Shown: in pieces, positions 54,971 to 64,000 of the stretch | Layout of the letters: each line of letters opens with the position of its first letter | Numbering within the stretch: position 1 is the stretch's first letter | Assembly (NCBI RefSeq): GCF_904849725.1 | Contig: NC_058521.1 | Location: forward strand, 347,880,138-347,944,137 | DNA length: 64,000 nt | Origin: Hordeum vulgare subsp. vulgare | Lineage: Eukaryota > Streptophyta > Magnoliopsida > Poales > Poaceae | Direction of reading: 5' to 3' | Program-made: the position numbers and the translations under genes | The notes under the pieces: generated by a model | Told to the model about the DNA's origin: nothing | The model's database searches: none | What the model saw: the letters and a program-made list of their open reading frames with translations, nothing else

Positions 54971-55252
54971 TGTCATCTAGCTATATTTTATTAAATAGGT
55001 CTTTTTGGAGCTAACTAAGCTAATTATGTCATCTAGCTCTGTTTTATTAAAACACTAGAAATAACATACCTAAGTTAGGGTCAAGCACGGTGGCTCTGGC
55101 TTGTTTCACCTGGAGAAGGCTGCCCTGGAGAAGGCTCGATTGTAGAAGGGTCGTGCGATGCGTTTCGGGACATATTCTACACCAAACATCGTTTGCAATG
55201 TGTAGTTAGCATGAGGACACTCTTAGGATCACTCCACTAAAATGAAACTCAC

Positions 55253-57598
55253 CGTCCCCGCCACGTTAACGACTGGCATCGGCGGAGGGACTTGGCCGTT
55301 CTTCTCGCACATAGACTGAACATTTGGTTTCGACAAGTCAAACTTTTTATTTATTAATGAAATGGACATTCAAATGCAAGATTTGAAATAACATGAAGAA
55401 GAAACTTACCACGAAGAGCTCATATATGGCCCAGGTAGACGCATCATTCCGTGCCCTCTCCGCCTCCACCAATGCAGTCGTCCTCTCCTCCAGCTCCCTA
55501 ATTTCCTTATCCTTCTCCGCCATAGCCGCGTGCATTGCCTCTCTCTCTTTCTGAATAGCAGCCTACAACACAACTCATTGTTAGCATATTGGTTCCAACG
55601 CACAACATAATGCGGAAAGATATTTGAGTCCATTAAACTAACCTCGATGGCGAGCTCGACTGGCCGTGCACGACGTGTTATCTCCAGACAAGAGCTCGTT
55701 TGGCGTGCCTTTATCTGCCATAGAGAGCTAGGACAACGTATAAGGCCGTCTCCAATGGCTATCGACCAATGGGGCCTCCCGTTGCCAGCTATCATCACCA
55801 GCTCTGGATCAATAGGCCCCTCGCTCGGGTTAAAGTCCTCCCCTTTCCTCGCCTTCCCGTGATCTCTGTACTTCACGAGCTTGTCGTGGGAGGAGATGTT
55901 GGTGTAGTTTTCTGGATGCTCGAGGTCAGACTCAGAGAATGCCTTGACCTACTTGTACGAGGCAGTATGGGCCATCGCATACAGGTCGTACATCTGTGGC
56001 GCCTCCGTCTTATTGTGACGCGCCTAAAAGAGAGAGAGAGGAAAATTGTATTGGTAAAGGAGAAGGAAAATTGAATTGCATGAGGCATAAAGCAAACCAC
56101 ATACCCAGTTCTCGCCAAATTGGATTAAGTTGACGCTCCCTTGATGGTGTGGCACGCCAACCATTTTGCCACGCCTCTCCTTGGCGTTGTTGTGGCTGGC
56201 CTCCCACGTTTCGAAGCACCACTGATCCACCAAGGCCTCCCAACAATCCATCTTATCCACACACCATCTCGGGGGCACCTAAGTTAATAAAGAGAAATTT
56301 GAGCGCGTAAGAACCAAATCAAGGAAACTAACTACAAAGCCTTAATAATATGTAATTACCTTCATGTAATGCTCCTTCTCCATCTTAGCATCACGGCACT
56401 TCGCCTTGTCAAGCCTAATACGCCGCGTGGCATAGTTGTCTCGAACAGCCTGCACCCGAGCCTCGTGCTGAAAGTTTTGAAGTAGGCTGCGACATTCGGG
56501 TTCGATAACCTTTGTCGCGTCCTCCTCGTATCCCTCCTCACACCTGTAGTAGGTCTGCAAACGAGACAACACCGATTAGTACAATAAATAGCTATGGTTG
56601 ATTTATAATTGTGTGAAAGAGAAATTACCCAGAACTTTCGGATCACCATGTCCGCCCTCGTGTCACACAAAACACCGTCAATCTCCACCTCCGTCGGGGC
56701 CGGGGCACCCAAGTAGTGCTCCCAGGTCATTCCTACCTCTCGCTCCCGACCGGGCAACGTAACAAACCCTAGGAAGTTTTGACGGCAAAGAACACCAAGG
56801 ACGCTGTTGGGCTTGCGGACACCCTTGGCAACAATCCAACCCCTACAGTATGACAAATTAAAGCCAAAACATTAGATATTTGAGAAAACCCGAAGGCAAA
56901 AGGTTAAATAAGAGTAAATTAACTTACATCTCCCCATTTGGCCTAATCGACCACCTCTGCTCGGGGGTCGCTGGCACGAGCGGGAGCCCCGAACTACAAC
57001 GCTGGTACACGGTAGGCCCCTCACCCAGCTCCTCGTCGCTACCAGCATGGCCACTTGCCTCAGGCCAGGTATCCCACTAGGTCTCTTGGGATGTACCCTC
57101 ATCCCTGCCTTGCTCCGGAGTCGCCTGGAAGGAAGCCTCTGGGACAGGAGTCTCGTGGGACGATGGCTCGTCGACCTGAGGCTCGTCGACCCGAGCCTCG
57201 TGAACCGGAGACCGTGTAGCCTCCACCTCAGACGAATCCACCCTAGAAGTTCTGTGCTCAGGTGAATCAACTTGGGGTGGTGGCGGAGACCGTGTAGCCC
57301 TACCTCTCCCGCGGCCACGTGTACCTTTAGTACAACATAAATACCAACATGAGTAATAAAATGTATATAAATACCAATATGCATACAACATGAGTACAAC
57401 ATAAATACCAACATGAATACAACGTGTACCTTTAGTGCCTCTCGGCTTCGCGGGGGGTCGACCTCCTCTCACGGGGGCCGCTCCTTGCAAAGTAGAGAGC
57501 AACACTCTCCGAAGAGGCGAGGCAGGAATGGAAGTACCCATCCCATCACCCGCCGAAGAAGAAGCAGCCGCAGAGTGCTTTCGACCCTTTCCCACCAT
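55253..57598 (-). pseudogene. TNP1-type protein (Transposase_24 / Ptta-En/Spm family) of CACTA C
   Basis: Minus-strand exons with GT-AG borders: 57598-57430 (MVGKGRKHSAAASSSAGDG), 57324-56928 (Pro/Glu-rich; ends GLPLVPATPEQRWSIRPNGE), 56842-56629 (GVRKPNSVLGVLCRQNFLGF), 56554-56360 (TYYRCEEGYEEDATKVIEPE), 56278-56105 (RWCVDKMDCWEALVDQWCFE, the W-rich family core), 56024-55643 (DPELVMIAGNGR), 55562-55410 (coiled coil KEREAMHAAMAEKDKEIREL), 55315-55253. A stop TAG at 57077-57079 interrupts exon 2, and another lies in exon 6. The protein is thought to bind subterminal motifs. Intron 1 (105 bp) carries a repeated CATGTTGGTATTTATGTTGT. Confidence 0.82.
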
Positions 57599-57798
57599 CT
57601 TTCAACACCTGTCATGACAAAGAGTAAATGAAATTAGTACAACATAAATACAAACAGGAGTAATAAATTGTATATAATTTAAGTGTATCATCGTCATAAA
57701 TACCAACATGACTAATAAAAATTGAATACCTAACATGAACTCAAAATTTATATATAGTATAATAGTTGAATACCTGACAAGAACTAATAACAATCGTC
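57599..57798. other. Spacer between TNP2 and TNP1 in CACTA C
   Basis: AT-rich, with CATGTTGGTATTTATG-like words also found in TNP1 intron 1 (57330-57420), indicating a local duplication. No coding signal. Confidence 0.45.
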
Positions 57799-60700
57799 CT
57801 AGTCTATATATGCTTCGGGGTCAATAAATGCATCATGATCATCACTATCATCAATAAATGCATCATCATCATCACTATCACGAAGAACATGTGGAAGGCC
57901 ACCATTATGTAATCGGTCAAGAAGTGACAGGTCATCCGCAGCAGTAACCTCTTCTTCTTCCACTTCTTCCTGTTCGGCCTCAGGGGTTAAGACGGATTCA
58001 CTGTCGCTATCTACTTCAACGTTCAGGGGTGAAGTAGAGCGGTTCTTGAAACGTTTCTTGGACAAACGTGTTTCTTGGAAGAATTCTCCTTCATATGTGT
58101 CTGGGTTAATGTGAGGTTCGTACTCCTCTTCATTGAGGGTAGGTGGTCTAAAATGTGGTGGCACTTCATAAACGACATCCCAACCTTTGAGATTTGGATC
58201 AGTTTGGCAGGCCCACGGTAGATAGAAAACTTGTGTCGCCTGTTGAGCCGTAATATAGACATCGGGAACATCTAAGTGGGTGTTTTGGTTGATTTCGACT
58301 AGTCCTATATGTTCATGAGTCCTTCTAGTCTCCCTCGGCTCAAACCAATAACATTTGAAGACTACGACGGTCGATGGGTTTTCACCATAGAATAGAAGTT
58401 CATAAATTGCTTCAACTCTTCCATAATACTCGGTGTCTCCTTCGCCGATAGCAGAGACAGAACAATTTGTAGTCTTTAGGTCGGGCATAGATAGCGCTTT
58501 GCCAAAGGTACGAAAGTGATACCCGTTGATGTTGTATTTGTCAAATGAACCGACCTTATAGTCAAAACCATTAGCGACTTGTCTCAACTCGGCGTCCATA
58601 GACTCTGCATCAGCCTACAAGTTTAATACGAAAGAATGGATGCATTAGCTGCAAATTATACCAATAAATCAAATGGGCCCTTAATGGTAATAAATTACCC
58701 TTTGTTTGAACCAAGAGATGAAACCGGGATAGTCGCCTCCATGCTTTGCGAGAAGCTCAAACTCTTCGACGGAATCCTTTTTGATGACCACTCCATCCGA
58801 GAGTTCGGCGACGTATCGACTATATCAAATATCCGGGAATAAGAGTAGTTCAAAGCAATTAGAAGTTGCGGAACAATAAATTACCGAGAACTTACTCGAT
58901 GTACGGCCGCACTTCTGTTAGGTTGGTGAAGATATACAATGAAATGGTCCGCCATTCTTCGACATCTAACGATTCCCCTTTCGAAGCACCGGATGGTGCG
59001 ATCTTACCTTTGAATAGGCTGAGGTTGGATCAAACTTTTTCTCGAGCGCCATCACTGTACCGAGGCTTCGGGTTATGCAAATGATGATTTTTGGCTTCGT
59101 AGTGTGCTGTCACGAAGTTTGCCGCCTCCTCAGTAATGAATGCCTCGGCCATCGATGCTTCAATTCTACGTTTATTTTTACACTTAGTTCGAAGCGTCTT
59201 CTGCATCCTCTCAGTTGAGTAGCACCATCGATTTTGAACGGGCCCCCCATTCTTGCCTCGGTCGGGGGATGCAAAATCAAATGTTGCATTGGATTAAAGA
59301 AGCCCGGTGGAAAGATCTTTTCTAATTTGCAGATCAACTCCGGTGCCAACTCTTCCATTTCATCTAGCTCGCCAGGCGATAGTTCTTTCGCACAAAGAGA
59401 ACGGAAGAAATAGCTCAGCTCTGCCAGTACTAGCCATTCATCCTCAGGGATAAAGTCACGCAACATCACCGGCATTACCCGCTCAATCCATATGTGCCAA
59501 TCATGACTCTTGAGCCCAAATATTTTCAATTTCTCAAGACTCGCTCCCCTCTTCAGATTCGCAGCATACCCATCGCGGAACATCAACCGCATTTTCACCC
59601 ACAATAGCATTTCCCTGATAGCTGGCCTTTCAAGATTGAACCATGCCTTTGGCTTCGCTATGCTTTGCTTTCCTTTCCGTTGTCGCAAGTTTTGCAACGG
59701 TCTATCACATAGAGCCTCCAGGTCGATTCTAGACTTAGGATTATCTTTTGACTTCCCCTCTATGCCGAACAATGTACCAAAAATGGCCTCCGCAATATTC
59801 TTTTCAGTGTGCATCACGTCAATGTTGTGTGGGCAAAGGAGGTCTTTGAAGTAAGGGAGATCCCATAAGCATGACTTGTGAGTCCAGGCGTGTTCCGTAT
59901 TATACCCTTTGAAGTATCCTGGACGCAAAGGATCAGGCTCGAGAGCGTTTAACTGATCAAGGGTTTGTTGGCCTGTCAACGCAGCTGCTGCAGTGCTTTT
60001 GACTACTCTACCTTTGATGAAATTCTTCTTGTCTTGTCTGAACATATGGTCAGGATCCAGGAATTGTCTATGCATGTCGAAGCAAAAATACTTGCGACCA
60101 GCCTGCATGCACGGGAACCTTCCATGCACACACCAGCCAGCGAATAGCGCAAACGCCGGATAATCATGCGTCGAGTACATGTACCACACATGCATTTTGA
60201 AATTTGTTTTCGTAGCCGCGTCGTAGGTCTTGACCCCATTATCCCAGGCTTCTTGCATCTCATCCTTAAGCGGCTGCATGTACACATTCATATTCTTCCC
60301 CGGATAGTTGGGCCCTGGAATTATCAACGTCAGGAATATGTTCTTTCTTTTCATAATCTCTCCGGGTGGCAAATTTAGTGGAATGACAAATACAGGCCAA
60401 CAACTGTATTGTGCTGCCGTCATACCATACACATTGAACCCATCCGTGCTGATGGCAACTCTTGGTTGCCTTGGATCTTCTTATTTATCCTTATGTAATG
60501 CATCGAAGTGCCTCCACGCAAAACCATCTGAAGTGTGTACCAGCATCTTGTTCCCATCCGCATCTAGTTCGGTTCTTTTGCCCAATTTGTGCCATGTCAT
60601 TTGTCTGGCCGTCTCTTCGACCATGAAAAGACGTTGAAGTCTTGGTACGATTGGCAGATATCGAAGAACTCTAATGGGGATTTTGGTCTGATTCTTCTCA

Positions 60701-61397
60701 CCCATGCCGTTGTCTACCACAATATACCTGGAAGAATTGCAAACGGGGCAATAGTTCAAGGCCGCATACTCAAGCCTAAATAAGGCACATCCATTCTCAC
60801 AGGAATGTATCTTCTCATAGGGCATCTTAAGTACACGGAGGATTTTCTCTGACTGGTACAGGTTTGCAGGCAGTACATGGCCTTTGGGTAGAAAGCGTCC
60901 AAATATCGTCATCATCGCGTCGTAGCATTCTCTGCCTTCAGAGCCATTACTTGTGCGATGGCATCGAGCTGACAAAGCTCAGTCTGCTTGTGGAGAGGAC
61001 ATTCTGAAGACTCCAGCATTTCATAGAAGGCCTTGGCAGATTCCTCCATCTCATCGTCCGAATCACGAGCATCATCAAAGTCTTGCACCATGTCTTCAAT
61101 CCCGGTACCATGCTTGTCGGTGCGACGACGAATCACCTCAGCTCTGGCACGTTGGTCAGACTCACCATGAAAAGTCCACACCATATAATTAGGGGTAAAA
61201 CCCCACTTCTGCAGGTGTTTACCCATTTCAAACTATGTCTGCTTTTTCCAGTTGTCGCAGTTGGGACAGGGGCACCATGTTTTATGCTGGCCATTTGCAA
61301 ATGCGTCTCTCACAAACCCCCTCGTTTTTGTTAACCATTCATGGGTCATGTCTTTCTGACTAGGGTGACTAGTGTACATCCAAGCACGATCACTCAT
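57799..61397 (-). pseudogene. CACTA transposase TNP2 (Transposase_21, with associated domains)
   Basis: ATG at 61397 starts MSDRAWMYTSHPSQKDMTHE (transposase-associated domain; zinc-binding WCPCPNCDNW). An in-frame TAG lies at 61233-61235. 61226-60912 is acidic (DARDSDDEMEESAKAFYEML). After a frameshift near 60930, 60975-60481 reads MPYEKIHSCENGCALF and YCPVCNSSRYIVV. An in-frame TAA lies at 60481-60483. 60480-59110 is the transposase core: STDGFNVYGMTA, THDYPAFALFAGWCVHGRFP, CPHNIDVMHTEKNIAEAIFG, then the DUF4218 part (FFRSLCAKELSPGEL, FFNPMQHLILHPPTEARMGG). A frameshift near 59212 precedes RIEASMAEAFITEEAANFV. After introns, 58599-57799 carries the DUF4216 domain (YYGRVEAIYELLF, VFYLPWACQTD) and an acidic tail ending at a stop. 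The domain order is complete, but the gene is dead. Confidence 0.93.
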
Positions 61398-61533
61398 GTT
61401 GCCTAGCTACCTATGGGGGCACAAGAAATAAATATATAATTCATCATCTATATTCATACGCTAATCAAGTTTGTCAGTTTTATTACGTCCATGCAACCTA
61501 CACGCTAATAGGTGAAGATAGGTCCTAATCCCA

Positions 61534-61750
61534 CCCGAGTATGTGTAGACTGGGTTCATTTTCCCATGCTCTGCTCCAGATGCGACGCAGAATTTCGGCA
61601 GCACCTCCCCGTTGTTCTCCTCATACATGTCTCGGCAATAAGCAGAGAGGATGTGTACCCGGAGAACAACAGGGGAGGCACTGACGAAATTCTGTATCGG
61701 ATCCGGAGCACAGCATACGGGAAAACAAACCCAATCTACACATACTCGGG
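61534..61750. repeat. Long inverted repeat upstream of TNP2 (87/90-bp arms)
   Basis: The left arm starts CCCGAGTATGTGTAGACTGG (61534) and ends GTTGTTCTCC (61620); the right arm is GGAGAACAACAGGGGAGGCA (61661) to ACACATACTCGGG (61750). Arms match over about 85% of their length, with a 40-nt loop. It lies 137 bp upstream of the TNP2 ATG, in the leader or promoter, and would fold into one long hairpin if transcribed. Confidence 0.88.
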
Positions 61751-61774
61751 CTATCCATGGATAATGTTGGACAA

Positions 61775-61832
61775 TTCGAAAGGATGGCGGTTATAAATAT
61801 GCAAAAAATGCATATTTATAGATGTCGCCCTT
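61775..61832. repeat. Second inverted repeat upstream of TNP2
   Basis: TTCGAAAGGATGGCGG and TATAAATATGCA face TGCATATTTATA and CGCCCTTTCGAA around a short A-rich loop. The inner 12 bp are perfect. TATAAATA within it could also be a TATA box for TNP2 (either strand). Confidence 0.8.
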
Positions 61833-61889
61833 TCGAACGGGAGACGCATACTGGTCACGCATACTCATGATTGAAGAAACCTATAGCTA

Positions 61890-62110
61890 ACAAGTTTCAT
61901 CGGCATGAAGACCGGGACAGAGCAAATTAAGGGGGTAGGAGGAGAAGTCATTTGTGCTCACCAACAAATGCAAGGGCGGAGCTCGTCCAACGCACGTGGA
62001 GGTCGTCAAACAACTGCACATTTAAATTCACCCGATCAACACAAATATGATGTTTTATAATTAACATAATCGGAAAATATGAGACCTAACTCATAATTTA
62101 CAAAATTATG
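61890..62110. other. Upstream region of TNP2 without recognisable feature
   Basis: Mixed-composition sequence between the hairpins and the G-rich minisatellite; no ORF or repeat of note. Confidence 0.4.
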
Positions 62111-62129
62111 ACCCCGTCGGCTTAGTGGC

Positions 62130-62640
62130 GGCGATGGTCGGTGGTATCGGGTGTCGGTGGTGTCGATGGTCGGTGGTGTCGGGTGTCGGTGGCATCGGCA
62201 GTCGGGGGTTAGTTGTGTCGGTGGTCGGGGGTTAGTGTTGTCGGGTGTCGAGGATCACTGGTGTCGGGGGTTGGGGTCTCTTTGGTCAACAAGAGGCCGA
62301 AGAGGTGTCGGGGGTCGGGGGTTGGGGGTCAATGGTGTCGGGGGTCGGGGGTAGGGGGTCGGGGGTCAGTGGCGTCAGGAATCAAGGGTTAGTGGCGTCG
62401 GGCGTCGGGGGTCGAGGGTCGAGGGTCAGTGGCTTCTGTAGTCGAGGGTCAATGGCGTCGGGCATCAGGGGTCGGGGGTTAGTGGAGTCGGGGGTCGGGA
62501 GTCGGGGGTCGGGGGTCAGTGGTGTCGGTCGTCGGGGGTCGGGAGTCGGGTCTCAATGGCGTCGGAGGTCGGGGTCGAGGGTCGGGGGTTGGTGGCGTCG
62601 GGCGTCGGGGGTCGTGGGCCGGGGGTCGGGGGTCTGGGTC
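62130..62640 (+). repeat. G-rich minisatellite (GGGGGTCGGGGGTTAGTGGC type)
   Basis: Variable units of GTCGGGGGT and GTCAGTGGCGTCGG repeat for about 500 bp. Runs of five G recur at short spacing on the plus strand, compatible with G-quadruplexes; the TNP2 transcript would carry the C-rich strand if it starts upstream. Confidence 0.88.
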
Positions 62641-62830
62641 CTTTTCTTTCTTCTTCTCCTCTCTCTTCTTCTTCTTCTTCTTCTTCTTCTTGATCATCGT
62701 ATTATTATTCTTCTTATTCTTTCTCCTCCTCCTCCTCCTCCTCCTCCTCCTCTTCTTCTTCTTTCTTTTATCTTTCTCCTCCTTTCCTCTTTCTTCTTCT
62801 TCTTCCTTTTTCTTCTAGTTTATTATTCTC
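62640..62830. repeat. CT-rich microsatellite
   Basis: (CTT)n and (CTC)n runs of the same type as the intronic arrays, here in the 5' region of CACTA C. Confidence 0.85.
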
Positions 62831-63119
62831 TTATTTTCTTCTAAGTTTTTTTCTATCTATTGTTTTCTTCTCTATCTACTTTTTCTACCTAATAAACTAA
62901 CTATCTAATTTCTATTTTCTAAAACATACACAAGTAACATGAATCAACTTACTTACACTCTTTTCAACAATACACAAGTATCATCATGAAGGAATTCCAC
63001 AATATAACCAACTCACTCTTTTCAACTTACCGTGTAATAATCCAGCCTCCTATGAACAATTTAAGCTGAGAAAAAGAAAGAAAAAAAGAAAAAAAGAAAA
63101 AAAATTACCTGAAGTGGCG
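62831..63119. other. AT-rich 5' region of CACTA C
   Basis: TTTTCTATTTTCTAAAACAT-like low-complexity sequence, no coding signal. Confidence 0.4.
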
Positions 63120-63560
63120 CCCCTTTGCTGGGAGGAGGGGAGCGGGGAGAGCCGGTAGTCGGCGGCGGGGAGGAGGGCCGCGGGGAGGAGGGCAGTGGGA
63201 GGAGGGCAGTGGGAGGAGGGCCGTGGGGAGGAGGGCAGTGGGAGGAGGGCCGCGGGGAGGAGGGCAGTGGGAGGACGGCAGTGGGAGGAGGGACGGGCAA
63301 GCTCCGGCCGTGGGGGGAGGGGAGCGGGGAGAGCCGGTAGTCGGCGGCGGGGAGGAGGGCCGCGGGAGGAGGGCCGCAGGGAGGAGGCCACAGGGAGGAG
63401 GGCGGCGGCGGTGGGCCGGAGCAGTGAAGGGAGGAGGGCGGCCGACGCAGTGAAGGGAGGAGGCCGCAGTGAAGGGAGGAGGCCGCAGGGAGGAGGGCGG
63501 CGGCGGTGGGCGCGCGCGAGATGACAGCAGATCGACGGGGGAGTGTGCCGTTAGGGGAGC
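63120..63560 (+). repeat. GC-rich minisatellite (GGGAGGAGGGCAGTGGGAGG type)
   Basis: Units of 16-20 bp (GGGAGGAGGGC with AGT, CCGTGG or CGCGG linkers) repeat for about 400 bp. A longer unit starting AGGGGAGCGGGGAGAGCCGG occurs at 63135 and 63318. It occupies the same place as the GC-rich leader of CACTA B. Gly/Arg- and Pro-rich ORFs here are compositional. Confidence 0.85.
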
Positions 63561-63579
63561 AGGGGTGGGGGTTGGGTGC

Positions 63580-63891
63580 CGTTAGGGGGAGCCCCCCTTT
63601 GCCGTCTGCAGAAGCTGGGAGGCGGACGGCAAAGGGGTGGGTGGGTGGGGTGGGCTTCGGCCGTCAGGGGGAGCCCCCCTTTGCCGTTCGGGTTTTCTTT
63701 GCCGTCCGCCTCCGGGCCCTTTGTCATGCGTCAGCAGACGGCAAAGAGGTGGCCGACGGCAAATAAAACCTTTGCCATCAGCAACCTCTTTGTCGTCTGC
63801 TTTGTGCCAGCTGACGGCAAAGAAGATCTTTGCCATGTGTGAGCAGACGGCAAAGGCATGGCAGATGGCAAATTTCTCAATTCCAGTAGTG
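63580..63891. repeat. Right subterminal repeats and TIR of CACTA C
   Basis: TTTGCCGTCTGC, GACGGCAAAG and TTTGTCGTC words in both orientations, ending TTCTCAATTCCAGTAGTG at 63891. Confidence 0.9.
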
Positions 63892-64000
63892 ATATAAGCT
63901 AGCCCTCCCCTCTGGCAGAAGGGTTCGCACCCCCTGTAATACACATTCCACACTGCAAGAGCTCCCGAGAACTAAGCCGTTGGGCTGTTACCTCTTTGAG
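63892..64000 (+). repeat. 3' LTR of gypsy copy 2, continuation
   Basis: ATATAAGCTAGCCCTCCCCT... resumes the LTR after CACTA C (the first three bases are its target duplication). About 100 more LTR bases are expected beyond the window. Confidence 0.9.

Larger units (their letters stand above)
47481..63891 (-). mobile_element. CACTA transposon C (16.4 kb), with TNP2 and TNP1-type genes
   Basis: Left end CACTACTGAAATTC at 47481, right end GAATTCCAGTAGTG-like (AATTCCAGTAGTG) at 63891. Target duplication ATA at 47478-47480 and 63892-63894; deleting the element restores CTCTATATAAG of the gypsy LTR exactly. Transcription is leftward: TNP2 (61397-57799), TNP1 (57598 to about 48150). Subterminal TTTGCCGTC repeats are at both ends. 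The transposase has two stops and frameshifts, so this copy is not autonomous now, but it retains the full autonomous layout. Confidence 0.95.
26543..64000 (+). mobile_element. Tat-lineage Ty3/gypsy element, copy 2 (hosts CACTA B and C)
   Basis: 5' LTR 26543-27106, gag-pol to about 33125, tandem repeats to about 34010, antisense ORF (34174-37555 continued at 46430-46591), polypurine tract 47108-47122, 3' LTR 47123-47480 continued at 63892 and beyond the window. Removing CACTA B (37556-46429) and CACTA C (47481-63891) leaves an element of about 12 kb. 5' and 3' LTRs differ at about 30 sites over the first 355 bp (about 8%), more than the 3% between the two 5' LTRs, so insertion predates the tandem duplication. 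Confidence 0.85.

Noticed and set aside
58636..59084. Plus-strand ORFs of 68 and 72 codons
   Set aside because: They are opposite-strand shadows of TNP2 exons and introns; the minus strand carries the recognisable domains.
63050..63524. Gly/Arg-rich and Pro/Ser-rich ORFs
   Set aside because: They are translations of the GGGAGGAGGGC minisatellite in several frames.
1..64000. Host genes, tRNA or rRNA genes, organellar or bacterial inserts
   Set aside because: No intact non-transposon coding region, no cloverleaf-like sequence with A/B boxes that I could support, and no rRNA or plastid sequence was recognised on either strand.

Overview
This is intergenic DNA of a large-genome grass, most likely a Triticeae species (wheat, Aegilops, barley or rye group). 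The evidence is a BARE/Angela-type Copia element, a Tat-lineage Ty3/gypsy element with an antisense ORF, and CACTA elements whose ends are packed with TTTGCCGTC motifs. There is no bacterial or organellar signal, no tRNA or rRNA gene, and no intact host gene. Nearly every base belongs to nested transposable elements, and all their coding regions are broken.

Left part (1-10200): the 3' end of a CACTA element (A, ending at 2650), a gag-like ORF (2654-3621), an LTR-like piece (3622-3981), an element on the minus strand (X, 3982-7638) that carries a degenerate plant B3-domain gene, and the 3' end plus LTR of another retroelement (E, 7639-10100). A 100-bp fragment of a BARE-type LTR follows.

Centre (10201-47480): a minus-strand BARE/Angela-type Copia element starts with its 3' LTR (10201-11710). 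It is split by a 1.6-kb TG...CA element (13811-15397) and then, inside gag, by a plus-strand Tat-lineage gypsy element (5' LTR 17106-17669). A stretch from inside the 1.6-kb element to the gypsy 3' region was then duplicated in tandem (14737-24147 and 24148 to about 33812, about 3% diverged in the LTRs). The second gypsy copy runs on through an antisense ORF (46591 down to 34174) to its polypurine tract and 3' LTR (47123 onward).

Right part: CACTA B (37556-46429, target duplication CAT) sits at codon level inside the gypsy antisense ORF. It contains a solo LTR, a Helitron-like end, and a TNP1-type gene without TNP2. CACTA C (47481-63891, 16.4 kb, target duplication ATA) sits in the gypsy 3' LTR. 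It carries a decayed TNP2 transposase and a TNP1-type gene on the minus strand. A 6.4-kb array of about 15 purine/pyrimidine units lies in the last TNP1 intron, and two inverted repeats lie just upstream of TNP2. The last 109 bases return to the gypsy 3' LTR, which runs off the window.

Nothing here forms an intact functional system. The most informative signals are the readable nesting order, the tandem duplication, the CACTA hairpins and intronic arrays, and the captured gene fragments.
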